Below are positions 1-8,385 of a stretch of 64,000 nucleotides of DNA, piece by piece. The notes under the pieces were generated by a model. The model searched no databases, was not told where the DNA came from, and was given only the letters and a program-made list of their open reading frames with translations. Location of the stretch: positions 247,212-311,211 of the forward strand of contig NZ_LLXO01000007.1 of assembly GCF_001484765.1 (NCBI RefSeq), given 5' to 3'. A program made the translations under genes and the position numbers. The first letter of the stretch is position 1, and the number at the start of each line of letters is the position of its first letter. The stretch is from Entomohabitans teleogrylli (GTDB lineage: Bacteria; Pseudomonadota; Gammaproteobacteria; Enterobacterales; Enterobacteriaceae).

Positions 1-870
1 ATTGATGCGCGCCGTCAGTGGTACCTTTTCCAGGTTCCACTGGTCAACCGCCCGCGCCAGTAACGCGTCGCGGGTTAAATCACGCCACTCAGCGCCGCTT
101 TGCTGGCCGAGAAAACTCAGCGCGGCGGCAAGCGCCGGACGCGGATCGCCGCCGGGAAGCGCCGGCGCGTGGTTTTGCTTGGAAAGTTTATTCCCCTGTT
201 CGTTAAGGGCCAGCGGCAGGTGAATATAGTCGGGCGTCGGCCAGCCGAATTGCTGATACAGGGAAATTTGCCGGACAGTGGGTTCAACCAAATCGGCGCC
301 GCGGACAATTTCCGTCACCCCTTGATAGTGGTCGTCTACCACCACCGCCAGATTGTAGGCAAACAGCCCGTCGCGGCGGTGAATAATGAAATCTTCCCGG
401 GCCAGCGCCTCATTGGCGACCAGCGTACCGCGCAGGCGATCGGCAAACTGCAATACCGGATGGCGCTGTATCAGGCGCAGCGCGGCATTTTGCGAACCCA
501 ACCCCAGTGTGCGGCAGTGGCCGTCGTAGATCCCCCCAGCCTGTTGAATGCGCGCCCGGGTACAGGTGCAGTAATAACTCAGTCCCTGTTGATGAAGCCA
601 CTCCAGCGCCGCCCGGTAAGCATCGTGACGCTGCGACTGCCAGAGAACCTCGCCATCCCAGCCAAGACCATAATGTTCGAGCTGGCGCAGAATGGTATCC
701 GCCGCGCCGGCAATTTCCCGGGGAGGATCGATGTCCTCGATGCGTACCCGCCAGATACCGCGCTGAGCGCGCGCCTGCAGGTAGCTGCCGAGGGCGGCTA
801 CCAGGGAGCCGAAATGGAGTTCGCCGGAAGGGGAGGGGGCAAAGCGGCCAGTATAGGGTCGATCGGACAT
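1..870 (-). CDS. gluQ: Glutamyl-Q tRNA(Asp) synthetase, partial (3' end off window)
   Basis: This is a truncated glutamyl-tRNA synthetase paralogue that charges glutamate onto the queuosine base at the wobble position of tRNA(Asp), rather than onto the tRNA 3' end. Translation from ATG at 868-870 gives [11 protein letters not shown] near the N-terminus (HIGH-like motif), a CTC...C zinc-ligand region around residue 100, and KLSKQNHA (KMSKS-like) near residue 230. About 290 codons are present, and the stop lies beyond position 1; the family is about 300 residues and lacks the anticodon-binding domain of GluRS. It follows dksA on the same strand, separated by a hairpin (951-980). Family identity is certain; only the C-terminus is missing. 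Confidence 0.95.
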   Translation of the reverse strand, partial: MSDRPYTGRFAPSPSGELHFGSLVAALGSYLQARAQRGIWRVRIEDIDPPREIAGAADTILRQLEHYGLGWDGEVLWQSQRHDAYRAALEWLHQQGLSYYCTCTRARIQQAGGIYDGHCRTLGLGSQNAALRLIQRHPVLQFADRLRGTLVANEALAREDFIIHRRDGLFAYNLAVVVDDHYQGVTEIVRGADLVEPTVRQISLYQQFGWPTPDYIHLPLALNEQGNKLSKQNHAPALPGGDPRPALAAALSFLGQQSGAEWRDLTRDALLARAVDQWNLEKVPLTARIN

Positions 871-950
871 GTCTGCGTGTCACACTTCAGGCTACGGGTG
901 TACCGGTCGTTGGTCGTTCACCCCGGCCATGCGGAAAATGTTGAGGGATA

Positions 951-980
951 AATTAATACGGCGGGAACAGGTCCCGCCGT
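951..980 (-). terminator. Hairpin between dksA and gluQ
   Basis: A perfect 9-bp stem (958-966 with 972-980, 5-nt loop) lies just after the dksA stop. On the minus strand it is followed by an AT-rich but not pure-T stretch. It probably ends most dksA transcripts and so limits read-through into gluQ; a terminator at this junction is known in Shigella and E. coli relatives. Confidence 0.65.
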
Positions 981-1005
981 TTCACTGTTGGTGCGCTGCC
1001 CGCCG

Positions 1006-1461
1006 TTAGCCAGCCATCTGTTTTTCGCGGATTTCGGCCAGTGTCTTACAGTCGATGCACAGATCGGCGGTAGGACGCGCTTCGAGGCGGCGAATACCGA
1101 TTTCCACACCGCAGGATTCGCAGTAGCCGAAATCTTCTTCTTCCACTTTTTTCAGCGTTTTTTCGATCTTTTTGATCAGTTTACGTTCCCGATCGCGGTT
1201 ACGCAGTTCAAGGCTGAACTCTTCTTCCTGGGCCGCACGGTCCACTGGATCCGGGAAGTTGGCAGCTTCGTCCTGCATATGCGTTACTGTGCGATCGACC
1301 TCATCCCGCAGCTGGTTACGCCAGGCTTCAAGGATTTGTCTGAAGTGCGCCAGCTGGGCTTCGTTCATATACTCTTCGCCCGGTTTCTCCTGATACGGCT
1401 CCACCCCAGCGATGGCGAGAATACTCAGGGACGATGTTTTACGGTTTTGCCCTTCTTGCAT
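1006..1461 (-). CDS. dksA: RNA polymerase-binding transcription factor DksA
   Basis: DksA enters the RNA polymerase secondary channel and, with ppGpp, represses rRNA promoters and activates amino-acid promoters. The 151-residue product starts [11 protein letters not shown], exactly the E. coli length. A longer in-frame start six codons upstream was rejected because the motif AAGGAGAA sits directly before the ATG at 1459-1461. Visible features are the coiled-coil with the DPVD tip acidic residues near position 71-74, and the C-terminal zinc finger CESC...CIDC. The sequence is almost identical to E. coli. The neighbours are sfsA upstream and gluQ downstream. The rRNA operon promoter it would regulate lies at the far end of this window. 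Confidence 0.98.
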   Translation of the reverse strand: MQEGQNRKTSSLSILAIAGVEPYQEKPGEEYMNEAQLAHFRQILEAWRNQLRDEVDRTVTHMQDEAANFPDPVDRAAQEEEFSLELRNRDRERKLIKKIEKTLKKVEEEDFGYCESCGVEIGIRRLEARPTADLCIDCKTLAEIREKQMAG

Positions 1462-1639
1462 GTTGCTTCTCCTTAACACGCACTATCGGTCCCCATGTCG
1501 GGGGAAAATCAGGCCGCTATAAATAACAGATGCTTTTCCGGATGGCAATTATATAAGTTCACCTCTTGACAAGCCTGTGAGGAAAAGCGTATTTACGCCC
1601 GCGACCCGCGTATCAAACATACAATGTGCTTACAACCGC

Positions 1640-2344
1640 TTACAAAAAAACCGGCAGCGGCGCATTAAGAGTGATACCGCGGGAGGAAAGTTCTGCGCCA
1701 TATGCCAGCACTTCCACCCCTTTTTGCTGCGCTTCGCTCAATAATTGCGCATATCTGGCGTCAATGTGCCGGGCAGGGGAAACCTGCCCGATCGCGGAAT
1801 GCAATACTGCGAACAACAGCACTGCCCGCTCTCCGCCTTCCACAACGCTCATCAGTTCACGCAAATGCTTTTGCCCGCGCTCGGTGACGGCATCCGGAAA
1901 GAAGCCCTGTCCTGCTTCTGACAGGGTGACGGATTTGACTTCAATATAGCAGTTAACCCGGTCATCTGCCTGTAACATAAAGTCAATGCGGCTGCGTTCG
2001 GCGCCGTATTTGACCTCGCTACGCAGTCGGGGATAACCGGACAGTTCTGAAAGTCGCCCCGCGTCCAGCGCTTCGCGCACTACCGTGTTAGCGCGCAGCG
2101 TGTTTACGCAAATCAGCGCCCCCTGCGCGGTTTCCGTTAGTTCCCAGGTGTAGGGTAGTTTGCGCTTTGGATTGTCGGAGGTGGAATACCAGACGGTATC
2201 GCCGGGGGTGGCGCAGCCGGTCATGGCTCCGGTATTCGGACAGTGGAGCGTAATGGTTTCCCCCTGAGGGGTGACAGCATCCGCCAGAAAGCGCTTATAG
2301 CGTTTGATCAGCACGGCATGCCACAGGGCTGGGGTAAATTCCAT
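1640..2344 (-). CDS. sfsA: Sugar fermentation stimulation protein SfsA
   Basis: The 234-residue protein is full length for the SfsA family and starts [12 protein letters not shown]. Conserved blocks seen include the [11 protein letters not shown] region near residues 34-44 and YIEVKSVTL near residue 132. SfsA was named for stimulating maltose metabolism when overexpressed in E. coli; it has DNA-binding and nuclease-like features, but its cellular role is not settled. It begins 9 nt after the thpR stop, so the two are probably co-transcribed. dksA follows after a 178-nt gap that probably holds dksA promoters. Confident in the family, not in the mechanism. Confidence 0.95.
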   Translation of the reverse strand: MEFTPALWHAVLIKRYKRFLADAVTPQGETITLHCPNTGAMTGCATPGDTVWYSTSDNPKRKLPYTWELTETAQGALICVNTLRANTVVREALDAGRLSELSGYPRLRSEVKYGAERSRIDFMLQADDRVNCYIEVKSVTLSEAGQGFFPDAVTERGQKHLRELMSVVEGGERAVLLFAVLHSAIGQVSPARHIDARYAQLLSEAQQKGVEVLAYGAELSSRGITLNAPLPVFL

Positions 2345-2353
2345 GAAGTTTCC

Positions 2354-2881
2354 TTATGTTAGCGGCCAGCTTTCCAGCGTCTGGTAGCGGGTGCGTCCCT
2401 GGTCAAAGCAGGATTCAAATAACGTGAATTCAGTGATTTCGCATTGCCAGTTGAAGCCAGGCGCCGGCAGCGCGGCGTGCGAGACCGCCTGGCGCCAGAG
2501 CGTGATATGGGGATGAAACGGCTGCGGACTCTGATGGCAGCCGCTACGCGCCGCCTGAGAGCGCAGCAGATCGGCAAGTTGTAACAGGCCGCGCGGCGGC
2601 TGGCGGGTTCCCAGCCAGATGACCCGCGAGCGTAGCCAGTGCCCGGCGTCATCCAGTTGTAATGCAAAACGCGGCTGGCGAATGCGGCCAGCCAGGACGC
2701 TGAGCGCCTGCTGTTTTTCCGGACTGACGTCGCCGAGAAAGGCGAGGGTCATGTGTAGATTCGCGGCGGCTACCGGGCGCCCGGTGTATTCGGCAAAATG
2801 GTCGGCGCGCCAGCGTACCAACTGGCGCTGCAAACGGGTCGGCAGGGCGAGGCCAAAAAACAGACGACGGGTCGCGGACAT
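2354..2881 (-). CDS. thpR: RNA 2',3'-cyclic phosphodiesterase
   Basis: ThpR (formerly LigT) belongs to the 2H phosphoesterase family. It opens 2',3'-cyclic phosphates on RNA and can ligate tRNA halves with 2'-5' linkages in vitro. The 175-residue product carries both catalytic motifs: HMT around residues 43-45 and HIT around residues 125-127. The start is ATG at 2879-2881 (MSATRRLFFGLALP). An 87-residue in-frame extension upstream was rejected because it reads back into hrpB on the other strand and has no family similarity. It is divergent from hrpB with 73 nt between starts. Confidence 0.95.
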   Translation of the reverse strand: MSATRRLFFGLALPTRLQRQLVRWRADHFAEYTGRPVAAANLHMTLAFLGDVSPEKQQALSVLAGRIRQPRFALQLDDAGHWLRSRVIWLGTRQPPRGLLQLADLLRSQAARSGCHQSPQPFHPHITLWRQAVSHAALPAPGFNWQCEITEFTLFESCFDQGRTRYQTLESWPLT

Positions 2882-2954
2882 GGTTCTCTCTCGGTAAAGG
2901 TAGCAGGGGATGCTACAATGGCGGCTTGCAGATGTTAACCCTCTGGAGCTGTTT

Positions 2955-5387
2955 GTGTCGTCACTTCCGGTCGCCGTTGTCCTCCCCGAACTCCTCGCCG
3001 CGCTGGCGGATGCCCCGCAAGTATTGCTCTGCGCCCCCACCGGGGCGGGGAAGTCCACCTGGCTACCGCTGCAATTGCTCCAGTCCGGGCTTTTCCCGGG
3101 GCGCATTGTGTTGCTGGAGCCGCGGCGTCTGGCGGCGCGCAACGTCGCCCAGCGGCTGGCGGAAACCCTCGGCGAGAAACCCGGCGAGACGGTAGGTTAC
3201 CGGATGCGTTCGCAAAGCTGCATCGGGCCGCAAACCCGTCTGGAGGTGGTCACCGAAGGGATCCTCACTCGTATGCTACAGCGCGACCCGGAACTGAGCG
3301 GCGTTTCGCTGGTGATCCTTGATGAATTTCACGAGCGTAGTCTGCAGGCGGATTTAGCGCTGGCGCTGTTGCTGGACGTTCAGCAGGGGCTGCGCGACGA
3401 TCTGCGGCTGCTGATTATGTCGGCGACCCTGGACAATACCCGCCTGCAGCAGTGCCTGCCGGAGGCGCCGGCGATTATCTCTGAGGGACGCAGCTACCCG
3501 GTCGAGCGGCGCTGGCAGGCGTTGCCGGCTCACCGGCGCTTCGACGAGAGCGTAGCGCAGGCCGCGGCGGCATTACTGCGCGAGGAGAGCGGCTCGCTGT
3601 TGCTGTTTTTGCCCGGCGTTGGGGAGATCCAGCGGGTGATGGCGCTGCTGGCGGAAAATGTCGCCGCGGATGTGCTTCTCTGTCCGTTATACGGCGCGCT
3701 GCCGCTGAGCGAGCAGCGTAAAGCGATCCTCCCGGCGCCGCCGGGCTTGCGCAAGGTGGTGCTGGCGACCAATATTGCCGAAACCAGCCTCACCATTGAA
3801 GGCATTCGGCTGGTGGTGGATAGCGCCCAGGAGCGGGTAGCGCGCTTTGATGCGCGCAGCGGGCTGACCCGGCTGGTCACCCAGCGCATCAGCCAGGCGT
3901 CAATGATTCAGCGCGCCGGTCGCGCCGGACGTCTGGAGCCGGGAATTTGTTTACATCTGTTGGCCTGGGAACAAGCCGAACGCGCCGCCGCCCAGAGCGA
4001 TGCGGAGATTCTTCATAGCGATCTTTCCGGGCTGGTCATGGAACTACGCCAGTGGGGATGCCGGAATGCAGAACAGTTGTGCTGGCTGGATACGCCGCCG
4101 CCGGTGAACCTGCAGGCTGCGCAGGCGCTGCTGACCCAACTGGGGGCGCTGGATGAACAGGGGCGGCTAACGCCGGCCGGGCAGCAGATGGCGCAACGCG
4201 GCGTTGAGCCGCGGCTGGCCGCGCTGTTGGCGGCGGCGCAGGATAGCGATACGCAGGCCACCGCGGCGCTGCTGACGGCGATTCTGGAAGAGCCGCCGCG
4301 CGGCGACAATCACGATTTGCGCGATGCCCTGGCGCGAGCGCAGGGGCACTGGCAGCAGCGCGCCAGGCAGTTGTTAAAGCGGGGAGGATCAGGCGGCGGC
4401 GCCGTGGATCCGCAGCGGGCGGCGGAGTTGCTGGCGGCCGGGTTCGCCGATCGTATCGCTCGTCGGCGCGGACAGAGCGGCCGCTACCAGTTGGCCAACG
4501 GTATGGGGGCATTGCTGGAAGATGATGATGCGCTGACCCGCTATCAATGGCTGCTGGCTCCGCTACTGCTACAGGGCAATAACAGCCCGGATGCGCGTAT
4601 TTTGCAGGCCCTGCCGCTGGATATTGAGGCGCTGCTCAAGCGCTGTCCGGCGCTGCTGACGCAGCGGGATGTGGTGGAGTGGGATATGGCTCAGGGTACT
4701 CTCCAGGCGCGGCGCCGCTGGCAGATAGGGCTGCTGGTCGTGAAAAGCCAGCCGCTGGCGAAACCGTCTGAAGAAGAGCTACACCAGGCGATGCTCAACG
4801 GCATCAGGGAGCAGGGGCTGGGAGTATTGAACTGGTCGGAAGCGGCGCAGCAGTTGCGCCTGCGTTTGTCCTGCGCCGCGCGCTGGATTTCAGAGGAATC
4901 CTGGCCGGACGTCAGCGATGAGGGATTGCTGGCGACGCTGGAGCGCTGGCTGCTGCCGCAGATGGGCGGCGTCCATTCGCTGCAGGCGCTGAAAAATATC
5001 GATCTGGCGGCGGCATTGATGAACCTGCTGGCGTGGCCGCAGCGTCAACGGCTGGATAGTGCTCTGCCAACTCATTACACTGTGCCCACCGGCAGCCGGA
5101 TTGCGATCCGCTATGATGCGGATAATCCGCCGGCGCTGGCGGTGCGGATGCAGGAGATGTTTGGCGAAGCGCAAACCCCCTGTATCGCTGACGGGCGGAT
5201 ACCGCTAACCCTGGAACTGCTTTCGCCGGCCATGCGCCCGCTGCAAATTACCCGCGATTTGTCGGCGTTCTGGCAGGGGGCTTATCGCGAAGTACAAAAA
5301 GAGATGAAAGGGCGTTATCCAAAGCACGTCTGGCCTGACGATCCGGCCAGCGCGCAGCCGACCCGGCGCACGAAAAAGTACCAGTAA
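2955..5387 (+). CDS. hrpB: ATP-dependent helicase HrpB
   Basis: HrpB is a large DEAH-box (superfamily 2) helicase of unclear physiological role. At 810 residues it is the usual length. Motifs in order are Walker A GAGKS at residues 30-34, DEFH (motif II), SAT (motif III), TNIAETSLTI (motif V) and QRAGRAGR (motif VI). They are followed by the HA2 and HrpB C-terminal domains ending in a basic RRTKKYQ tail. I prefer GTG at 2955, preceded by GGAG at 2945-2948 and giving VSSLPVAVVLPELL, over the ATG at 2910, whose extra 15 residues look untranslated. It is followed after 115 nt by mrcB. Confidence 0.93.
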   Translation: MSSLPVAVVLPELLAALADAPQVLLCAPTGAGKSTWLPLQLLQSGLFPGRIVLLEPRRLAARNVAQRLAETLGEKPGETVGYRMRSQSCIGPQTRLEVVTEGILTRMLQRDPELSGVSLVILDEFHERSLQADLALALLLDVQQGLRDDLRLLIMSATLDNTRLQQCLPEAPAIISEGRSYPVERRWQALPAHRRFDESVAQAAAALLREESGSLLLFLPGVGEIQRVMALLAENVAADVLLCPLYGALPLSEQRKAILPAPPGLRKVVLATNIAETSLTIEGIRLVVDSAQERVARFDARSGLTRLVTQRISQASMIQRAGRAGRLEPGICLHLLAWEQAERAAAQSDAEILHSDLSGLVMELRQWGCRNAEQLCWLDTPPPVNLQAAQALLTQLGALDEQGRLTPAGQQMAQRGVEPRLAALLAAAQDSDTQATAALLTAILEEPPRGDNHDLRDALARAQGHWQQRARQLLKRGGSGGGAVDPQRAAELLAAGFADRIARRRGQSGRYQLANGMGALLEDDDALTRYQWLLAPLLLQGNNSPDARILQALPLDIEALLKRCPALLTQRDVVEWDMAQGTLQARRRWQIGLLVVKSQPLAKPSEEELHQAMLNGIREQGLGVLNWSEAAQQLRLRLSCAARWISEESWPDVSDEGLLATLERWLLPQMGGVHSLQALKNIDLAAALMNLLAWPQRQRLDSALPTHYTVPTGSRIAIRYDADNPPALAVRMQEMFGEAQTPCIADGRIPLTLELLSPAMRPLQITRDLSAFWQGAYREVQKEMKGRYPKHVWPDDPASAQPTRRTKKYQ

Positions 5388-5502
5388 TCCGGTCCGCCGC
5401 TGCGTTTCGGCAGCGCGGAGGATTTGAGAGATTTCTTGTTTCGCATTGCGCGAAAGACAGCACAATCGGGCCACGGCGCCTGAATTTTTGTGGAGAGTAA
5501 GC

Positions 5503-8004
5503 ATGGCGGGGAATGACCGCGAACCGATCGGGCGCAAAGGGCGTCCGGGAAAAGACAAGGTGAGCCGTCGTCGCCTCAGGGAGGAGGAGTATGACGATGA
5601 ATATGATGATGAGTATGACGACGAGGAACCTATGCCGCGCAAGGTAAAAAGGAAAGGCAAGCCGCCGCGTAAAAAACGTCGCCTGCTGTGGCTACTGGTG
5701 AAACTGCTGATTGTCGTGGTGGCGGTAATCGCCGTTTACGGTATTTACCTTGACCAGAAAATCCGCAGTCGTATTGACGGCAAAGTCTGGGAACTGCCGG
5801 CCGCGGTATACGGACGCATGGCCAGCCTTGAGCCGGATATGCCGACCAGCAAGGATGAGATGGTGCGTCTGCTGGAAGCCACCCAGTATCGTCAGGTGAC
5901 GAAAATCACCCGTCCCGGCGAGTTTTCGGTAAAAGGCAATACCATCGAAATGCAGCGGCGGCCGTTCGATTTTCCGGACAGCAAAGAGGGGCAGATTCAT
6001 GCCCTGCTGACCTTTGATGGCGATCGCCTGGAATCGATTAAAAATATGGCCACCGGCCGTGACTTTGGCTTCTTCCGCCTCGATCCGCGGCTGATCACCA
6101 TGCTGTCGTCGCCGAATGGCGAACAGCGTTTGTTCGTCCAGCGTTCCGGTTTCCCTGACCTGCTGGTGGATACGCTGCTGGCTACTGAAGACCGTCATTT
6201 CTACGAGCATGACGGCATCAGCCTGTATTCTATTGGTCGCGCCGTGCTGGCTAACCTGACTGCCGGTCGCACGGTACAGGGCGCCAGTACGCTGACTCAA
6301 CAACTGGTGAAAAACCTGTTCCTGTCCAGCGAGCGTTCTTACTGGCGTAAAGCCAACGAAGCCTATATGGCGCTGATTGTTGACGCCCGCTACAGTAAAG
6401 ACCGCATTCTTGAGCTGTATATGAACGAGGTGTACCTCGGCCAGAGCGGCGATAACGAGATCCGCGGCTTCCCATTGGCGAGCCTGTATTACTTTGGTCG
6501 CCCGGTGGAAGAGCTGAGCCTCGATCAGCAGGCGCTGCTGGTGGGGATGGTCAAAGGGGCTTCTGTTTACAACCCATGGCGTAATCCGAAACTGGCGCTG
6601 GAGCGGCGTAATCTGGTGCTCAGGTTGTTGCAACAGCAGAAGATTATCGACCAGGAGCTATACGATATGCTCAGCGCCCGCCCGCTGGGCGTGCAGCCGC
6701 GCGGCGGGGTGATTTCGCCTCAGCCGGCCTTTATGCAGATGGTGCGCCAGGAGCTCCAGGCGAAGCTGGGGGATAAGGTAAAAGATCTCTCCGGCGTGAA
6801 GATCTTCACTACCTTTGATCCGGTTTCCCAGGACGCCGCCGAAAAAGCGGCCACTGAAGGGATTCCGGCGCTGATTAAGCAGCGTAAGCTGAGCGATCTG
6901 GAAACCGCGATGGTGGTGGTCGATCGCTTTACCGGCGAAGTCAGGGCGATGGTCGGCGGCGCGAATCCGCAGTTTGCCGGCTACAACCGCGCCATGCAGG
7001 CCCGGCGCTCCATCGGTTCGCTGGCTAAACCGGCCACCTATCTGACAGCCCTGAGCCAGCCGAATATCTATCGCCTGAATACCTGGATTGCCGATGCGCC
7101 GTTATCCTTGCGCCTGAGTAATGGCCAGGTGTGGTCGCCGCAGAACGATGACCGCCGTTTCAGCGGCCAGGTGATGCTGGTGGATGCCCTGACCCGTTCG
7201 ATGAACGTACCGACTGTAAACCTGGGGATGTCGCTGGGGCTGCCGGCGGTGGTGGATACCTGGCAAAAACTGGGGGCGCCGAAGGACCAGCTTAACGCGG
7301 TGCCGTCGATGTTGCTCGGCGCGTTGAACCTGACGCCGGTTGAGGTCGCCCAGGCGTTCCAGACCATTGCCAGCGGCGGGAATCGGGCGCCGCTGTCAGT
7401 GTTACGCTCGGTGATTTCCGAAGACGGCAAAGTGCTGTATCAGAGCTTCCCACAGTCGGAACGCGCGGTGCCGGCGCAGGCGGCTTATCTGACCCTGTAT
7501 ACCATGCAGCAGGTTATGCAGCGCGGTACCGGGCGCGCGCTCGGCGCCCGCTTCCCGAAATTGCATCTGGCCGGGAAGACCGGTACCACCAATAACCAGG
7601 TGGATACCTGGTTTGCCGGCATCGATGGCAAAGAGGTAGTGATCACCTGGGTAGGGCGCGATAACAACCAGCCGACGAAGCTTTACGGCTCCAGCGGGGC
7701 GATGTCGATTTACCAGCGCTATCTGCAGAACCAGCCATCAACGCCGCTGGACCTGACGCCGCCGGAAGATATCGTCACCATGGGCGTGGATGATGGCGGT
7801 AACTTCGTGTGCGGCGGCGGTTCCCGTTCGCTGCCGGTGTGGACCCGCGATCCGGATACCCTGTGTCAGCAGAGCCAGCCGATTTCGCAGCCGCAAAATC
7901 CGTTCGATCAGTCCCGGCAGCAGCAGCCGGCTCAGCAACAACAGCCGCCGCAGGATAAAGAGAGCAGCGTGCCGGGCTGGATCAGAGATATGTTCGGCGA
8001 TTAA
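5503..8004 (+). CDS. mrcB: Bifunctional transglycosylase/transpeptidase PBP1b
   Basis: PBP1b polymerises lipid II into glycan strands and cross-links them; it is anchored in the inner membrane and activated by LpoB. In the 833 residues I see a cytoplasmic basic and acidic tail (residues 1-62), one membrane segment (about 63-85), the UB2H domain, and the GT51 domain with [10 protein letters not shown] and [13 protein letters not shown]. The transpeptidase follows with SIGSLAKP (SxxK) and KTGTT, then a Gln/Pro-rich tail. The ATG at 5503 follows GGAGAG and matches the conserved [13 protein letters not shown] start; an upstream ATG at 5446 was rejected. The tail contains a threefold YDDE repeat. 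Two terminators follow. Confidence 0.97.
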   Translation: MAGNDREPIGRKGRPGKDKVSRRRLREEEYDDEYDDEYDDEEPMPRKVKRKGKPPRKKRRLLWLLVKLLIVVVAVIAVYGIYLDQKIRSRIDGKVWELPAAVYGRMASLEPDMPTSKDEMVRLLEATQYRQVTKITRPGEFSVKGNTIEMQRRPFDFPDSKEGQIHALLTFDGDRLESIKNMATGRDFGFFRLDPRLITMLSSPNGEQRLFVQRSGFPDLLVDTLLATEDRHFYEHDGISLYSIGRAVLANLTAGRTVQGASTLTQQLVKNLFLSSERSYWRKANEAYMALIVDARYSKDRILELYMNEVYLGQSGDNEIRGFPLASLYYFGRPVEELSLDQQALLVGMVKGASVYNPWRNPKLALERRNLVLRLLQQQKIIDQELYDMLSARPLGVQPRGGVISPQPAFMQMVRQELQAKLGDKVKDLSGVKIFTTFDPVSQDAAEKAATEGIPALIKQRKLSDLETAMVVVDRFTGEVRAMVGGANPQFAGYNRAMQARRSIGSLAKPATYLTALSQPNIYRLNTWIADAPLSLRLSNGQVWSPQNDDRRFSGQVMLVDALTRSMNVPTVNLGMSLGLPAVVDTWQKLGAPKDQLNAVPSMLLGALNLTPVEVAQAFQTIASGGNRAPLSVLRSVISEDGKVLYQSFPQSERAVPAQAAYLTLYTMQQVMQRGTGRALGARFPKLHLAGKTGTTNNQVDTWFAGIDGKEVVITWVGRDNNQPTKLYGSSGAMSIYQRYLQNQPSTPLDLTPPEDIVTMGVDDGGNFVCGGGSRSLPVWTRDPDTLCQQSQPISQPQNPFDQSRQQQPAQQQQPPQDKESSVPGWIRDMFGD
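5590..5625 (+). repeat. Three tandem 12-nt units in mrcB
   Basis: Three imperfect 12-nt units beginning TATGA, each encoding Tyr-Asp-Asp-Glu, form residues 30-41 of PBP1b in the cytoplasmic tail. E. coli has a similar but differently spaced acidic run here, so the copy number probably varies by slippage. Confidence 0.8.
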
Positions 8005-8030
8005 TCCATTGCGTCTGTCATTGGGAAGCA

Positions 8031-8064
8031 GAAAATCACCAGGTTGATTTCCCTGGTGATTTTC
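8031..8064 (+). terminator. Perfect hairpin after mrcB
   Basis: Two perfectly complementary 13-nt arms (8031-8043 and 8052-8064) surround an 8-nt loop, 26 nt after the mrcB stop. There is no strong T-run, so it may stabilise the 3' end or assist the stronger terminator downstream at 8124. Confidence 0.6.
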
Positions 8065-8123
8065 CGGGGTAGGAAATCTGGTGAATAAATCAGAATTTAT
8101 CCCCGGTGTCTTTTTCCTTTCTT

Positions 8124-8156
8124 AATAACCCTCGCTATGGCGGGGGTTATTTTTTG
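8124..8156 (+). terminator. Intrinsic terminator, mrcB
   Basis: A 12-bp stem with one T-G wobble (8124-8135 with 8140-8151, loop TATG) is followed directly by six T residues. This is a textbook rho-independent terminator separating mrcB from fhuA. The rest of the 381-nt gap (8157-8326) shows no gene. Confidence 0.9.
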
Positions 8157-8326
8157 TGGTTATTTGTTGCCACGAAGAGTCTGAATTACCCACCGGCAAA
8201 ATGAACGTAGCGTCTTTTTAACCTCTGAATAACTCCGGCAATCTGAACTGGTGAAGAACTAAGCCATCAGGTTTTCCGGGGTTTTACGGCGCTTGCTATA
8301 GCGTAGCGAATGCGCATAAAATTTAC

Positions 8327-8345
8327 GCTCATAATAATCATTATC
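8327..8345 (+). promoter_or_regulatory. Fur box upstream of fhuA
   Basis: The 19 bases here match the classical Fur consensus GATAATGATAATCATTATC at 16 positions by my alignment, including an uninterrupted AATAATCATTATC-type core. A second, overlapping AT-rich half (TTATCATTATT at 8353-8363) follows. The site lies about 40 nt before the fhuA start, as expected for iron-repressed fhuACDB. Confidence 0.85.
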
Positions 8346-8385
8346 GTTTTCTTTATCATTATTCCTTTAACTCAGAGAAATTATC

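Noticed and set aside
100..951. 283-codon open frame on the plus strand
   Set aside because: It is antisense to gluQ, whose own frame carries all the family motifs.
2882..3142. N-terminal extension of thpR
   Set aside because: It reads antisense through hrpB's start; the Ser/Arg-rich sequence has no family match, while ATG 2881 gives the standard length.
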